Assembly (NCBI GenBank): GCA_022497145.1
Contig: MU385894.1
Location: forward strand, 1-64,000
Direction: 5' to 3'
DNA length: 64,000 bases
Source of the DNA: Rostrohypoxylon terebratum
Lineage: Eukaryota > Ascomycota > Sordariomycetes > Xylariales > Hypoxylaceae
In this document: positions 20,924 to 33,223 of the stretch, piece by piece
How positions within the stretch are numbered: position 1 is the first letter of the stretch
Layout: every line of letters starts with the position of its first letter
The notes under the pieces: generated by a model
What the model was told of the DNA's origin: nothing
What the model saw: the letters and a program-made list of their open reading frames with translations, nothing else
Databases searched by the model: none
Translations under genes and position numbers: made by a program

Positions 20924-23031
20924 GGGTATTCGTTCTTGTATCTCTATTTGAGGTACATACATATGTATGCTTCTAATATGCCCCCATGCAACTGCCAAGT
21001 TTTGAGATTACCTATTATTGTTTGCGGAAGCTCTTAGGGACAATGACGACATAGATTGGATGAATCGAATTGTTGTTTTTACATAACCCTGCATTGTCTG
21101 CCATGTCCACGGTATGTTCCATTGATAGGTAACTGTGCAAGGGTATATAATGGTGATACTGTGAACATTGTTTACACCCATGAATTATGTGTAGACTCCA
21201 TAACGTTATTATACTACAGAGTATATGTACTTTTCAGTATTAATATATGGAGAAATGTACCTAGAAACTTAATAATATCTTCTTAAAGCAATTACTAGCT
21301 CATTATTAGATTGCTCTGGTTTGTTGAATGCCCAGGCTGAGCTTAACGCCTTCCGATTTCTCTCAGGAGTTCTCAAGGTTTTCAGGGAGTTCAATTACAG
21401 CTTCCTTCGTTCAACACTTTCCCCCCTCAAGGTCTTACTAAAGACTACCTACAAGGTAATTACAAGGTGGTGGCGGCCACATTTCTAGCCTACCATTCTA
21501 TCACTTCACTAACCAATTCTAACTGCGCTCGTTACTACTGTTACAACTTACTACTACTACGTTTATCATCCATTGATCCCGTCCAATTTTTTTTTCTTCC
21601 ATCTTAAACTGAGCCTTTGTCTCACACCAGACGGCATCCCATCCCATTGTCCCTTTTCAGCATCGACAACAATTCACAATTCACAATTCCCAATTCTTAA
21701 TCCGCATCTAGTCTGGTCCTAGTTGCTTGGTTTATTACTTTCTCAGTTTTTTTTCATAACTATACTATCTTGTTTCCCTTCTTACCGTTCGCTTCAATCC
21801 ATCCGCAACGCCAACTTCGTTCAGCCAATCCGTCCAAGACTTAACGATCAACCGGTCAATTGTTCTAGCTTCTAAGGTTTCTAGTGTCAAAATTGATCGG
21901 AGATACTCGGTGCTTTCAGCCGATTCCACAATTCAGCTACTGGCTGTATTACTACTAGCTTGCCTACAAACGAAAAAGAAAGACTGAAATACGATCACGG
22001 GTTCTGCTACTAGCTACCTAGTAATCACAAGCAACTGCACTGGAAACCTGAGAAATACCAAGCCAGAGAAAAAAAAAGGTACCCTTTATTTCTTACTCGT
22101 ACATGTACTACTGGAGATACTACTGGCATACTATGATACTGCAGATACCCCTGGTCAATACATAGTACAGCCGCCACTTCGTACTGGTTTAGGCTGGTAC
22201 CCATCACCCCTGTCTCCTTTCCTGCATGGGTTACATGGATAAGGTAGCACCTAGGCCCGTCATTGATTATTGCCAACTCCGCAGCTTCTATCTCTGTCAG
22301 CTCTGTATCTTTCTATGTATGCTTTTACGCTATACGCTAAATCTCCAATTTCCTTTATTGTCTCTGGTCTTGCCGAGTCCACCGAAGAAGGATTCAGCTT
22401 CTTGTCTTTCTATGTCACCAGTCACCAACTCGCCGACTACCTTACAAGTAGTTTGACTGATCGATTATTGTCGTCGCGTCTTTTAATTGGCATTTGAGAG
22501 ATTGTCATGCTGATTAAACGTTCCAGTTCAGCTCTTGTTCTCGTGCCTACCCAAATACTTGAGTCTTGCTGCAACTACATACCTAGGCACCTCACATACC
22601 TACCCACTGCCGATAGTCAGCTGGTCTTAGGTTGTACGACACAGGTCTCATAAGTCTCACACAACAAACCCGACGATAGCACGACACCGGTTCCATGAGC
22701 AGTACACTTACTTGCAGAACTCAGTTTTAGCGCGAAATCATTTAATTTTCCTTTTACCTTACTTTTGTAATATCTACCTCCATTCCACAGGACACAACCA
22801 AAACGTGCTGCGGCGTCTTCAGGACCACTTGGTCCACCAGCCGTCAAGCTGGAGTCGTGAGTGCGCCGTTTCCTTGTGACACACCAACACTACCCGGACT
22901 CTCTTGAGTTGCATACAGCTAGCAACTTATTCTAATATCTAGCCTTGGCCTTATGATCCGGCCTTTCCCCTCGCCATTTCCCTACCTACTTGGCTACTTG
23001 CGTGGCTTCTCTCTTAGCCTACCGTACTAAT
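20924..23031. other. Gene-free region and presumed long SEC2 5' region
   Basis: No gene is supported. From about 21400 to 22990 the plus strand is pyrimidine-rich with runs such as TTTTTTTTTCTTCC (about 21590), typical of a fungal promoter and long 5' leader. It probably serves SEC2. Several short upstream ATGs exist in this stretch. Confidence 0.45.
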
Positions 23032-25116
23032 ATGGCCTGGTTTAGTTTCATCCACGTCGCCGCCTGGTCGCAGCACCGGAGCCCGAGCCCCGGTCCTCAG
23101 CGTACCTTTGGCCACCTTCGATCACTCTCAACCATGTCCCCATCCGTGATGCCCCGGTCTAAGTCGCCGTCGAAATCTCAGTCTTCGTCGGACATAGCTA
23201 CCGAGATGATGATGCCGCCTGCCAGCCCCAACTCTCGCAGTTCCCTTCATCCCAGGAGAATGCCCTCGCAAAGTTCTTTAATGGTGGAAGATCAGGATCA
23301 TAGTACTATTCCCGACCCCAGGATACGAATTACGAGTCCCGCGCCCGAAGAAAACGTTCATCCCGACTTGGACCAGGAAGTCGCTACGCTTAGTACGAAG
23401 CTTATTAACGCGATCAATCACCAGACTAGTCTAGACGATACGCTTTCAGCAACGAGACAAGAATTAGAAACGTCCCTTGAACGAATCCAAGAACTCGAAG
23501 AGACAGTAGCGCGACAGCAGGAAACGTTATCCAGCGATGTCTGGGTTAAGCGCAAAAGCGTCGAGGCTGAAAAGAGCAAGCTGCTCGCGCGCATTGATGA
23601 GGAGAAGAGGTTGCGAGTTGAGGTAGAGAAGGACAAGAAGAAAATTGAGCAAGAGTTGGAGACGTTGACGGTTTCTCTTTTTGAGGAAGCAAACAGGATG
23701 GTCATTACAGCTAAAGAAGATGCTAAAAGGGAACAAGAGGCTCTCCAACGAAAGAACGAACAATTGAAGGCACAACTAACCGATGCCGAAAGCATCATGA
23801 AGTCCCAACAAGAGCAATTGGCACAACTCAAACTTGTCATGGAGCAATTGACGGCTGAGCGCGATAATCATAGTGGTACTGCGCCTTCGTCGCCTGGATT
23901 CAGCAAGTTCGACACGAGAGACGACGATACCCAAATTTCCGAGGACGCCTTGAATCTTGCCGTAGAGTCGATACCTCCCACCTATCCAACTAACCTCAAC
24001 CACCTAATTCACCCGGTATTAAGATCAGATCTCCCCGCTTTTGACGACTTCGTGTCGCTTATCCAAACGTCGAAGAGGTTATCGAACAGCCGCGCCTCGT
24101 CGGGGTCGTATAGTGGACTGAACCCTCTCCTTGGCTTCGGTGGTTCTGGGCATGCCTCGGCGCCGTCCAACTCATCAACAGTGTCACTTTCTACTTTCAG
24201 CACGCCTAGCGCAAACGTCTCTCCCCAAACTCCAAATACGCCTGCGTCAGCCCTTAGTGCCGGATCTGCCGCCACAACTCCGTTGCCGTCGCTGAAAGAA
24301 TCGAAGTTTTACAAGAGGGTTAGCGTTGAGGATATCGAACCTACTCTGCGTCTTGACATGGCTCCAGGCCTTTCTTGGCTCGCCCGTCGGTCCGTGCTCA
24401 ATGCTATGATTGATGGAACTCTTGTTGTCGAGCCAGTACCGACTAGCAGTCCATTCAAGGCCATTAGCAAACCCCAATTCTATCCTTGCTCACTTTGTGG
24501 TGAGTCGCGTAAGGATACGCCTCATCTTCGTAATCACCGTTTCAAGACGAGCGAGTCGGACTCTGCTCAACGGTATCCTCTTTGCAAATACTGTTTAGAT
24601 CGCGTGAGATCGACATGCGACTTCCTCGGGTTTTTACGATTAGTGAAGGATGGTTTCTGGCGCGCCGATGATGCCGACGCCGAGCGGGCTGCTTGGGAAG
24701 AGTGTGTCCGGCTACGAGACCAAATGTTTTGGAGCCGCATTGGAGGTGGAGTCATCCCAGTAATCAACAACCATGGCCATTCCCGCAGCGTCAGTGAAGA
24801 ACCCACACGGGATCATCAAGTAGCACACGAAACTGCAGCCGGCGGTATCAAACTAGAGGAGCCCGTTGTAACAATTCTCCCTTCGATCGAATCTTCTGAA
24901 CCCGAGATACCTGAGACGGTGCAAAAGGAGGATGAACCGATCCAAGATGACAAGAAGTCAGAGCAGACGATCCTCCACGCAGGCATCTCCAGTGCCGACA
25001 GTGCAGAAGATCCGATTCAACCGTTAGAGTCCGCTAGCGCAGAAGCGGAGCAACACAAAGGCGACAGGCTGTCGTTGACGATCCCTGGGGCTTTTGACAA
25101 GGACGCGTCCGACTAA
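23032..25116 (+). CDS. SEC2: SEC2-type Rab guanine nucleotide exchange factor (Rabin-like)
   Basis: Intronless frame of 694 residues from the ATG at 23032; a start at 23134 (MSPSVMPRSK) is also possible because the N-terminal part is low-complexity. Residues about 110-285 form a continuous coiled coil ending with VSLFEEANRMVITAKEDAKR, a strong match to the Sec2p/Rabin GEF domain (SLFEEANKMV...A). After a Ser/Pro-rich linker, residues about 470-580 carry CSLCGESRK, PLCKYCLDRVRSTCDFLGFLR and WEECVRLRDQMFWSRIGG. These correspond to the conserved C-terminal domain of metazoan Rabin3/GRAB. Sec2 activates the exocytic Rab Sec4/Rab8 on secretory vesicles, so it acts at hyphal tips. The last 110 residues are acidic and disordered. 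Confidence 0.85.
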   Translation: MAWFSFIHVAAWSQHRSPSPGPQRTFGHLRSLSTMSPSVMPRSKSPSKSQSSSDIATEMMMPPASPNSRSSLHPRRMPSQSSLMVEDQDHSTIPDPRIRITSPAPEENVHPDLDQEVATLSTKLINAINHQTSLDDTLSATRQELETSLERIQELEETVARQQETLSSDVWVKRKSVEAEKSKLLARIDEEKRLRVEVEKDKKKIEQELETLTVSLFEEANRMVITAKEDAKREQEALQRKNEQLKAQLTDAESIMKSQQEQLAQLKLVMEQLTAERDNHSGTAPSSPGFSKFDTRDDDTQISEDALNLAVESIPPTYPTNLNHLIHPVLRSDLPAFDDFVSLIQTSKRLSNSRASSGSYSGLNPLLGFGGSGHASAPSNSSTVSLSTFSTPSANVSPQTPNTPASALSAGSAATTPLPSLKESKFYKRVSVEDIEPTLRLDMAPGLSWLARRSVLNAMIDGTLVVEPVPTSSPFKAISKPQFYPCSLCGESRKDTPHLRNHRFKTSESDSAQRYPLCKYCLDRVRSTCDFLGFLRLVKDGFWRADDADAERAAWEECVRLRDQMFWSRIGGGVIPVINNHGHSRSVSEEPTRDHQVAHETAAGGIKLEEPVVTILPSIESSEPEIPETVQKEDEPIQDDKKSEQTILHAGISSADSAEDPIQPLESASAEAEQHKGDRLSLTIPGAFDKDASD

Positions 25117-27013
25117 TTAAGTCACCAAACAACAATTATACCCCTTACCTAATATTTCTTCTCATTCGATTCGGACGCACAAAAAGTTCACATTCTTTAC
25201 ACGTTACATTATATTCGCGCGTACATAGTTCGCAGCGCTGGACCTTTTAGACCCTTGTGTATAATACCTAGTCACTAGAATCAGGTGCGAGTGGCGACCT
25301 GGGGTGGATGATGGGTCGCGGTAATGGCATGCATTGGAGCATTTAGCAGGCCGGTGTTTTCTGGAGTTTGTCGATTTATCAACCTCGGATGAGGGCAGCT
25401 GGAGTCCCGGGGCCGAGAGGGCTCGTCCCCGGGGACTTTGGATCGGATTGGGACCGGTTACAAGGCTGTAAGGTTGATATATGGAATGCGTTTCGAGCTC
25501 GAGAGGGGGCTTACGACGCCGGGGCATTAGCAAGTCTACGAGGGCAGAACTACGAAGGCCCGAAGCTCAAATCACATAATAGGAGTTTAGCAATATGAAC
25601 AATGCGCCGACACGCGATTGCGCAACGCATCTTCCAACACATACTTCCGCTATTGGTGACATCTTGCTATTTTAAAATGATATTCGTGTTACTTACCTGA
25701 TAACCGCAGTGATTTAGGGTCTTATAATTGCGCACACAAAAATCGAAAACGGCATATACTACCAACTCGGGAGAGTTCGGTTTCTATATGAGTCGAGGTG
25801 CGTATAACAAATCTAATTCCTGGTCGATCTCGGCTTCACCGTCGTTACATGTCATTTTGATCAGCACACTTGCCACTGCCCGGTCCTCTGGTATCACAGC
25901 TGTGGCCTGACTTTTAAGGCCTGGCTCTTCCCTAAACAATGTTCCCAACTCACTCGCCACATCACCTTCCTTGGCGCTCGGCGTTGCCAATCAGGGAGAT
26001 AGCCGGCGGAATACGGCTTGCCGGAGAGGGAGCAGGTGGCGGCTGAGGGTCCGGATGAGGGTCTACCAATGTGAATACGAATTCGCACCTGGTGTGTCAG
26101 GCACCGATCTCGGTTTGCGTCGGACAGATGGCAGTCAGATGAACCCGCGAATCCCGACAGACAACATTAAGACTTTTTTTAGGGGGGGGCTCACGGCCTC
26201 CACGAGGGGCGCTATTTAGGACTTATGGAGTTGTGAGTTTAGCATCCCTTACCTGCAGAGACGACCTGGTTAAGAAGGTGGGCTGCTGGGTTGGGGGACT
26301 AGATCGACCACGCCAGAAGCAGGTCGTCATCTTCACCGGTCTCCTCTCGTGCGTATATGGATGGATCGTGGAGTAACAGCGTAGCAGCGGGTGACCGTCG
26401 AAGGCACGGACGTCGCAGACCTCGACTACATACTAGTATGTAAAGTGGAAAAAAGGAACAAGGAACAAGGGGGGGTGTCTAGCTTTAATTTTGGATAGAG
26501 TAGCATCCGATTTAGCGTCGATGCCGGTGATCTGTTCTATTCGACGTTGTTGGTTCCGGCATCACCAGCCACGAGGGCCGGCATTGGCTCGAATACTGGA
26601 ATCCTTCTTAGCTCGTTGGGGGCCTTCGCACGCGGGAATCTGGGATCGGGGCGTTTTTTCTTGATATGTAAGCAGTTAGAGTATAAATGCATGAGATTGT
26701 GTGAGCGGGATGCGTTTCCCAAAGATTACCTAGGTCCTACTTTACGGGTACCTAGTAGCTCTCAATCCCGCAGTTATGGTAACGGTTACGGGTTGCGGGT
26801 TGCGATTTGCGAGTTACGGTTTCTCTCCAAACTCTTTACCCAGAATTTACATCGGTAATAATAGTATGTATAATAGTATGTAATAGAGGAAAGACAGGTG
26901 AATGGAAGCGAGGGCGGGCCGAAATGCTTGGCCCCCTGCAACCCGCCGATTAACTATCCATATACGAAGTAGGTGCAGCTGCCTACATGAAGCCGCCTAT
27001 GACAAATGAAGCC

Positions 27014-27063
27014 CTGCACCTTCTGCACCTTCTGCACCTTCTGCATCTTCTGCATCTTCTGAA
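27014..27063. repeat. 9-bp minisatellite (CTGCACCTT / CTGCATCTT)n
   Basis: Three copies of CTGCACCTT followed by two of CTGCATCTT and a partial copy. The period of nine keeps a frame open on both strands (Leu-His-Leu on one, Cys-Arg-Arg on the other), but no gene is indicated. Confidence 0.9.
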
Positions 27064-27559
27064 ATCATGTAGAGACGGATGTACCTCGAATACTGCACAT
27101 GGATGCGTCAATACATGCGAGCCGAGAGTTTGTGATACTTTGATACATACACTATACAAATTCAATTATACGTGCCAAGTGCGATGAGATGCTGGACGGG
27201 ATGGATTTGGACATAGAAAGGCCTATCGATAAGTGTATAGACTTCCGTGTTACAACGTTGTACTACATGCCTAGTAGACTAGTAGACTTACATATTACAC
27301 ACATGTACAGCAGAAACAATTGTAACCTTTCATCTTCTTCTTCCGTCAACTTTTGTCTCTCTTTTTTTTGCCGCATCATAATTGATGGACAACGCTGTGA
27401 CGCTGGCACCATCCCGTCCATCCCCCGTCCTCGCCTATGTATCTGTAAACAGCTGGACTAAGCTGAGCTAGGTTAGGGCGGACCGGTGAGGTGGTATCCA
27501 GGGTATGGTATTCAGTGATGCCTACATAGTACGAGTCGCCTGCCAGTCAACCCTCACCC

Positions 27560-27582
27560 AGCCTGCCAGCCAGCCAGCCAGC
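27560..27582. repeat. (CCAG)n microsatellite
   Basis: Tandem CCAG/CAGC units in the presumed promoter region of the Zn2Cys6 gene. Confidence 0.7.
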
Positions 27583-28136
27583 AAGCCCAGCAGCTTAGCT
27601 AGCCCTGGAACTCTTGCACTTCAACCTTTCCAGGGTCCTTTCGACTCTTGACACTCCAAGGCCTTTTGCAATTAGGAGACGTTGGACTGTGGGTGGATAG
27701 CTAATCCCCGTAAGGCTGTACGGTCTAGCCGTTCTAGCCATTCTAACCGCTCCAGACATTTCCTACCTATCATATTTTTCGAGACGTCAAATTCGCTCTC
27801 CAATCCACCTCTCAACATTTATGCTGTTTTTTTTTTCCTTCCACAAATTATTATTTTTCGACTATAATAAACGACATCCACCTCGAACCTCCTAATGTCG
27901 CCACGGTCTTTTCATGACTCGCAGTTCTTAGATATACCCCATTAATTAACCCCGAACCCTGGACTTGGTACGAGAACTAGGGCTAGGAACAGGCTAGCTT
28001 CCGATCAAATCCATCTCTTTTATGGGGGAGCTAGTTACACGACGGACCCAAATCTCTAATTTTGGGACTGCTGTGCAACTCAAGAGTCCATCTGTCTGAG
28101 GGTCTAGAGGGCCGCTAGTCTCACCAAGATCCCATT

Positions 28137-31100
28137 ATGACTATAGCGTCAGATCCCGAGGACCCCAAGGACCCTAAAGACACTAAAGATCTCAATACAA
28201 CGAAGACCGCCTATTCTAGGTCCCCACCGCCGACCGATGATCTAGATCCTAACGCGCCGCCTATCAAACGCCGTGCGCCCATAGCCTGTCGAAGGTAACC
28301 TCCCTTCTCCCGAAGACCAAGTGAACCGCCACTAAACTCTAAACCTCATGAAGGTGTCGTCGAATGCGAAGCAAATGTATCCATGATAAGGCGCCGCCGT
28401 GCAAGTCTTGTCTAGAAGCCAACGTACCGGATGAATGGTAACTCAGACGCCAAACCCCAATCACATTTTGTTGATGTTCCCCAAACTTACCGCCTCCTTA
28501 GCGTCTTTCCTTCCCGCGGCGACTTAGATCAGGACCGGTCATTTCGACACCCACGCCAGAGATCTGATAGGAAGGTCAAAAGTGACACCAAGGTCAAGAA
28601 AGAATCCCCTGTTTCTCCGGGCCATATTCGCAATTCTCTTTCTGACTGCAAACTGACCGAGTTTGAGAATGGGTGGGATTTGCTTCCGGCGGTCGATATC
28701 GTCGTCGAGGGTATCAATGACTTCACCAAGAACTTCTTCCAGCTAGGTTTTATACCGAAAAAGAGGTTCCCCGCTCTTGTCAAAGAAAATCCTTCGTCCG
28801 TGAGCGTATTCCTCTTGTTGACTATCCTAGCAATTTCGGCCAGATATAATCAGTCTTTGATAAAAGCCTACGGCGATGGGCTCAAGGCGGCGTCCGAGTT
28901 TATGCATAGAGCTCAGGGCCTTGCTGTCCACGAGCTCTATCAGCAACCTACACTCGAGAGGTGCCAAGCCTTTTACTTGCTAAGCATTGTCGAGCAGGGG
29001 AGCGGTAGAACAAACACGAGCTACGTAAGATGATACCCTAAAAGTGAACTATTGACGAACACGAGTTTCTCACCTTGTAAAAGATCAGCGCAGGCATCGC
29101 TTTTCGGATGGCCGCGTTAATGCGGCTCCATCGCGAAGAGGCGTACAGTCCTATCACGTCGCAATCACCTATAGAACATCGGATATTAGCCGAGTCTGCT
29201 AGGCGCACATTTGTAAGTCGATAGCTTCGTAACTTGATGTAACCTAATAAGACACCCCCTTTTTCTCGATACGATCCGATTCTAACTAAGGGCTAATCAA
29301 TTATTTTTTGATCGTATAGTGGATGCTACACAGTATGTTAGATTAGAAGCAATAAGCATGATTTTCTCTAACGAATTGGCCAGGCCAAGACAATCTTCAT
29401 TCAGGCCCGTACAAGCCGCGATCTCTTGCTCCTGAAGATATTACCGCTCTTCTTCCTGGCGACGAAGACGAGTTCGAGAATGGAGAAATTCCCCGACAGC
29501 GGGCAGCCCTTGAAGGGACACCACCGGCCATTCAGAATCCGAGCCTTACGATCCTTAGGCCTAGGTCCTTGTTTGCATCTTTGATGCAGATACATAATAT
29601 GTGGGGGATCATCGCTCGGCGCATTCTTCTTCACAAAAGATGCGGGCGGTCACATGATGGCCGCAATGAGTACGCTGAGCTGAACCGGAGATTGACGGAA
29701 TTCGAGCAAAATCTTCCAAATGATCACACTTTCGGTAAAGTCCTGTTGGGAGGTCACAGGGTTTACGGTGTGGACTTGGTAAAGACATACTCCCCCGAAA
29801 CTTCAATTGGGGTCTGCTATTAACACTAAATTTTAGGCTTACCTTGGTCTTACAGGCTCTATCCGGCTTTGCCATATAGTCCTCCGCAAAGAATACATGG
29901 AAGAGTACGTACTCTACAGATTGAGTATCGAGTTTGGCTAATACCCTTATTCTAGTATGATTCGTCACGCCCGGGGAAACCCTTCGAACCCCGAAGTGAA
30001 ATTTTATACCAACATGGCAGCCGAGTTATTCTTCAACGTTAGAAAGCTATATTCTCAAATTGAAGCTCATTACGAAAGCGGAATAGACATAGGAAGAGTC
30101 GGTTCTCAGATGGCAGTAAGTACATCTGATTTCTTGGGGTAGGGTATCCAGAGTACTGAGTTTATATAAAAGGGATTCATTATCTATGGTTGCGGTTTAT
30201 TAGCTTCATACTTGTGCAAATTTCCTCAGTGTAAGTACAGCACTCCTCCCAACATGACTCCAAGTTTCTCACTGATAGCCTTTAGTGGATGTCCGTCACG
30301 CAGGACAAAATCTCGAGACTGTACAAGCGGAAGGTCGCGCTATTTATACCCATATCGTAACTATCCTAAGAGAATGCCAAAAGGTATGGCCTCTTGCCGA
30401 GACTTGGTGCAATGGTCTAGAGAAGTGGTACGAGGACTCGAATCCTGAAAGGATATCGTTCCAGGCTGGCACCATGACGGACGGGGTGGGTTACCTTAAG
30501 GCTTAACTACATGCATAATCAATCTTCATCTATAACTAACGCCGTCTATAGAAGGAACCGCAACCCCATGTTCTCAGTGTTTTGCATCCCCCGACAACTA
30601 CATCATGTCTCCAACAATCCGAGTCCATCAGCTTCGGCCCATTACGCTCTACTCCCCCGAGAGTACATCAACACGCAGAGGAAAGAGGCCAATCAAAGGT
30701 TGGGAAAGGCCCGGAACCACACCGTCTCGCTCCATTGCAGCAGACGAACCCCGGCCTCGTCCACCCAGTCTCACTTCCTCCGCTCTCACAGACGCCGTAC
30801 GGGGCGCACCATCAGCAACTAGCGCCACCACAACCTCAACACGCCTCCCAGCCACTCCATCCCCCTCAACTCGAAAGTTACACACAACAGCCATATGCGG
30901 GCGTAAACGCAAACTCCGGTCTTGGTATGCTAACCGAAGTGTCATCCCAAAGCTCAGGACAGATTCCATACAATCAACAACAGCATCCCGCAACGTACTA
31001 TCCCGAGTACCCACCGCTCAACGACGGTTTCGACAATAACCTACAGATAATGGTTAATGGTACTGAGGGGCAGTGGTCCGGCACTGATATGACCGGTGTA

Positions 31101-31145
31101 GCGTACGGCGCGTTCGACATACCTAGCTATATCCCTCATAATTGA
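28137..31145 (+). CDS. Zn2Cys6 fungal transcription factor, about 11 exons
   Basis: Exons fitted by phase: 28137-28294, 28354-28437, 28502-29024, 29084-29212, 29320-29332, 29384-29778, 29837-29904, 29956-30119, 30204-30230, 30286-30485, 30552-31145, giving about 784 residues. The DNA-binding cluster is formed only after splicing: ACRRCRRMRSKC, then PPCKSCLEANVPDEC and VFPSRGDLDQDR. The first intron falls within the cluster and the second splits the codon of the sixth cysteine. A central region with AGIAFRMAALMRLHREE, WMLHSQDN and RLCHIVLRKEYMED matches the fungal-specific transcription factor domain style. The C-terminus is Gln/Pro-rich, like an activation domain. The exon 8/9 junction is uncertain: the stronger GTAAGT donor at 30116 breaks the frame, while the GTACAT donor at 30120 keeps it. 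Target genes cannot be inferred. Convergent with KAP95. Confidence 0.75.
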
Positions 31146-33223
31146 GGAGGCTTAGGCAAGACGCCGCTGTCCGGACTTGAGTGATCGTGCATTCGCACCC
31201 GGACATCGGATGTTCCGGAGCTCGCAATATGGCTGCCTGCATCTACCTAAATCTCTACATACCTACCTAGGTATCTATCTTTTTTTTAACATACAAGAAA
31301 GTAAGCAATTTATAACTATTTATACTCTATTTTTTATTATCATATATTATACATCGGACAAGGATTTGAGACGGATGGCTATACGGGCGGAATAACAAAT
31401 GATTTTTTTTTTTTGGACGGAAAGCAGAGAGAGATTGATCTGGGTATACATGTGTCATGGGTATAACTACTAGATTTCAAATAAGCGTTATTAAGTATGG
31501 ACAAATGGAAAATATGAATGCACGAGGATATATACCGATGGGAAGGACTTGGGTTTATAGGGAATATAAGGAATATTGATTTTGGTATTATCTTGAGATA
31601 TGTGGATTGTGCGTCTTTGTGTAGGCATTGCTGCCTTGCATACTGCTATCATGCATTCATTGTGTTGTCGTGAGTAAGTCATTACCAGTACTTTACTTCT
31701 CACCCAAGTCGATCGGATTATTCTAGCTAGCAAGTTGTCGGTAGATGGGTGTTCGTCACCGTGTTCAGTTATTTACCTAGGACCTAGGACCTAGGTAACT
31801 ATCACTATAAGGTGTCGCGAGATACCGCACCAGATATCAGTCGGCGAAAGACGGTAATGCATATTCATAACTGAGAGGAGCCTGCTATCCAAACCAACTC
31901 AACCTACCTACCTTATATTATACCCAGAATCTTCCTAATGAAATGCATCATTCGAAGATACCTAAACATCGTCAATAATCCAATCCCACATCTTTATTAC
32001 TAAGTACCTAACATACCTAGGCACCTATGTGCTCCTTTCCCGCAGGTTTTCTTGACGCGGGTAAACGCCGTCATATGTGCGTAACCCGAGACGAGACATC
32101 TGATCCATCCGCGCCAAACGCCACGAAAGGGATTATCTAGCAGAAACCACATGAAACGGCGCTGTTGATGTCAATACATCCTAGCTTCGCAAAACTCACC
32201 TAGGTACCTACGCACAAATACACATATCTCTAGGGCAACCAAATCACGACATATCCAAAATATCACCATCATAAATCAAGTCTCCATAATAGGGGTAGAA
32301 AGGGCCTTTATTCATTCGTAAATATCAGCACAACACTACCGATTTATTCATCAGAACTTCCCGTCCAGGCATCTAAGCTCAGCGAGTGAGCCGGATCCTC
32401 TCTATAGAAAAAACCCGACCTTTTCCCCTCACTTTGCCAAAGAAAAACAAAACCCGACGTGGAAGATTCCGACTTTCTCGTTAATTTTTGGGGGGGATTT
32501 GATGCCGACTTAATGGTTTCCGGATCCTTCCAGTCTGATGAGACAATAACAAGGAAGTCACCGTACACACTATCGACTCCTCTTACGACCCGTGGTGAGC
32601 GGCATCGAAAGTGGAAACGTCCAATTGGGAATGATGGGGAAATTTTCGTCTGTTCACTTGAACTGGACTGAAAAAAAACCCCGGGCGGCGTGCTTTTGGG
32701 TCTGATACCCTTTCCTATCTCCTGTCGTCCTCTATTCTCTTTTTCCTCCACCTTCCTTACATGACTTCGTGGCCCCAAATCCGAAGTAAGGGGCGTACAT
32801 GACGTGATCTTCTCTCTAAAGGGGACTAGAAATATCTCCGTTATGGCTTTGCAGTCCAAACCGAAGGAAAACTCAGCATGTCGGGGTGTATGGGGGCAGT
32901 GTTGTGTAGATGTGCTGTGATATGACAAGGGGGAATTTCCATGGGTGATCGAGTCGATGTTAATGGGTGGTTGGATTACTAAGGCAGGGTATCTTATGTA
33001 CACATGTATGTGACTGGTGTTATGGAGGGGGTTGGGGGTGCTGGGGCATGAAAGGGAGAAATCCTGTGATGGGATATAAGGATGCTGGTTCTCCTGCGAA
33101 CTTTGTACGCAAGGCCAGGCCTAAGCCGGGCTTGCTTGCTCGTCGGGAGGATCGAGTGTCGTGGCGCGGGGTGGTGCGGTGCTAAGAATGGGGGTCGATG
33201 GCTCAATGCATCTGTTGATGAGT
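31146..33223. other. Convergent intergenic region between the Zn2Cys6 gene and KAP95
   Basis: No gene is supported. A 219-codon stop-free minus-strand stretch at 32344-33003 contains no ATG and shows no domain. A CCTAGGACCTAGGACCTAGG palindromic run lies near 31776-31796. AT-rich sequence at 31270-31420 probably holds the transcription factor's 3' end. Confidence 0.45.

Larger units (their letters stand above)
25117..28136. other. Intergenic region between SEC2 and the Zn2Cys6 regulator
   Basis: About 3 kb without a supported gene. A 68-codon minus-strand open stretch at 25784-25990 looks somewhat protein-like but has no ATG and no partner exon that I could fit. A 9-bp minisatellite lies at 27014-27063 and a CCAG repeat at about 27560-27582. 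The segment 27600-28136 is the likely promoter of the transcription factor, with pyrimidine-rich runs near 27830. Confidence 0.45.

Noticed and set aside
27014..27187. Leu-His repeat peptide gene
   Set aside because: The frame is only the reading of a 9-bp minisatellite and has no other coding support.
32344..33003. 219-codon minus-strand open frame
   Set aside because: It contains no ATG, only a GTG at its beginning, shows no domain, and lies in the convergent 3' region of KAP95.
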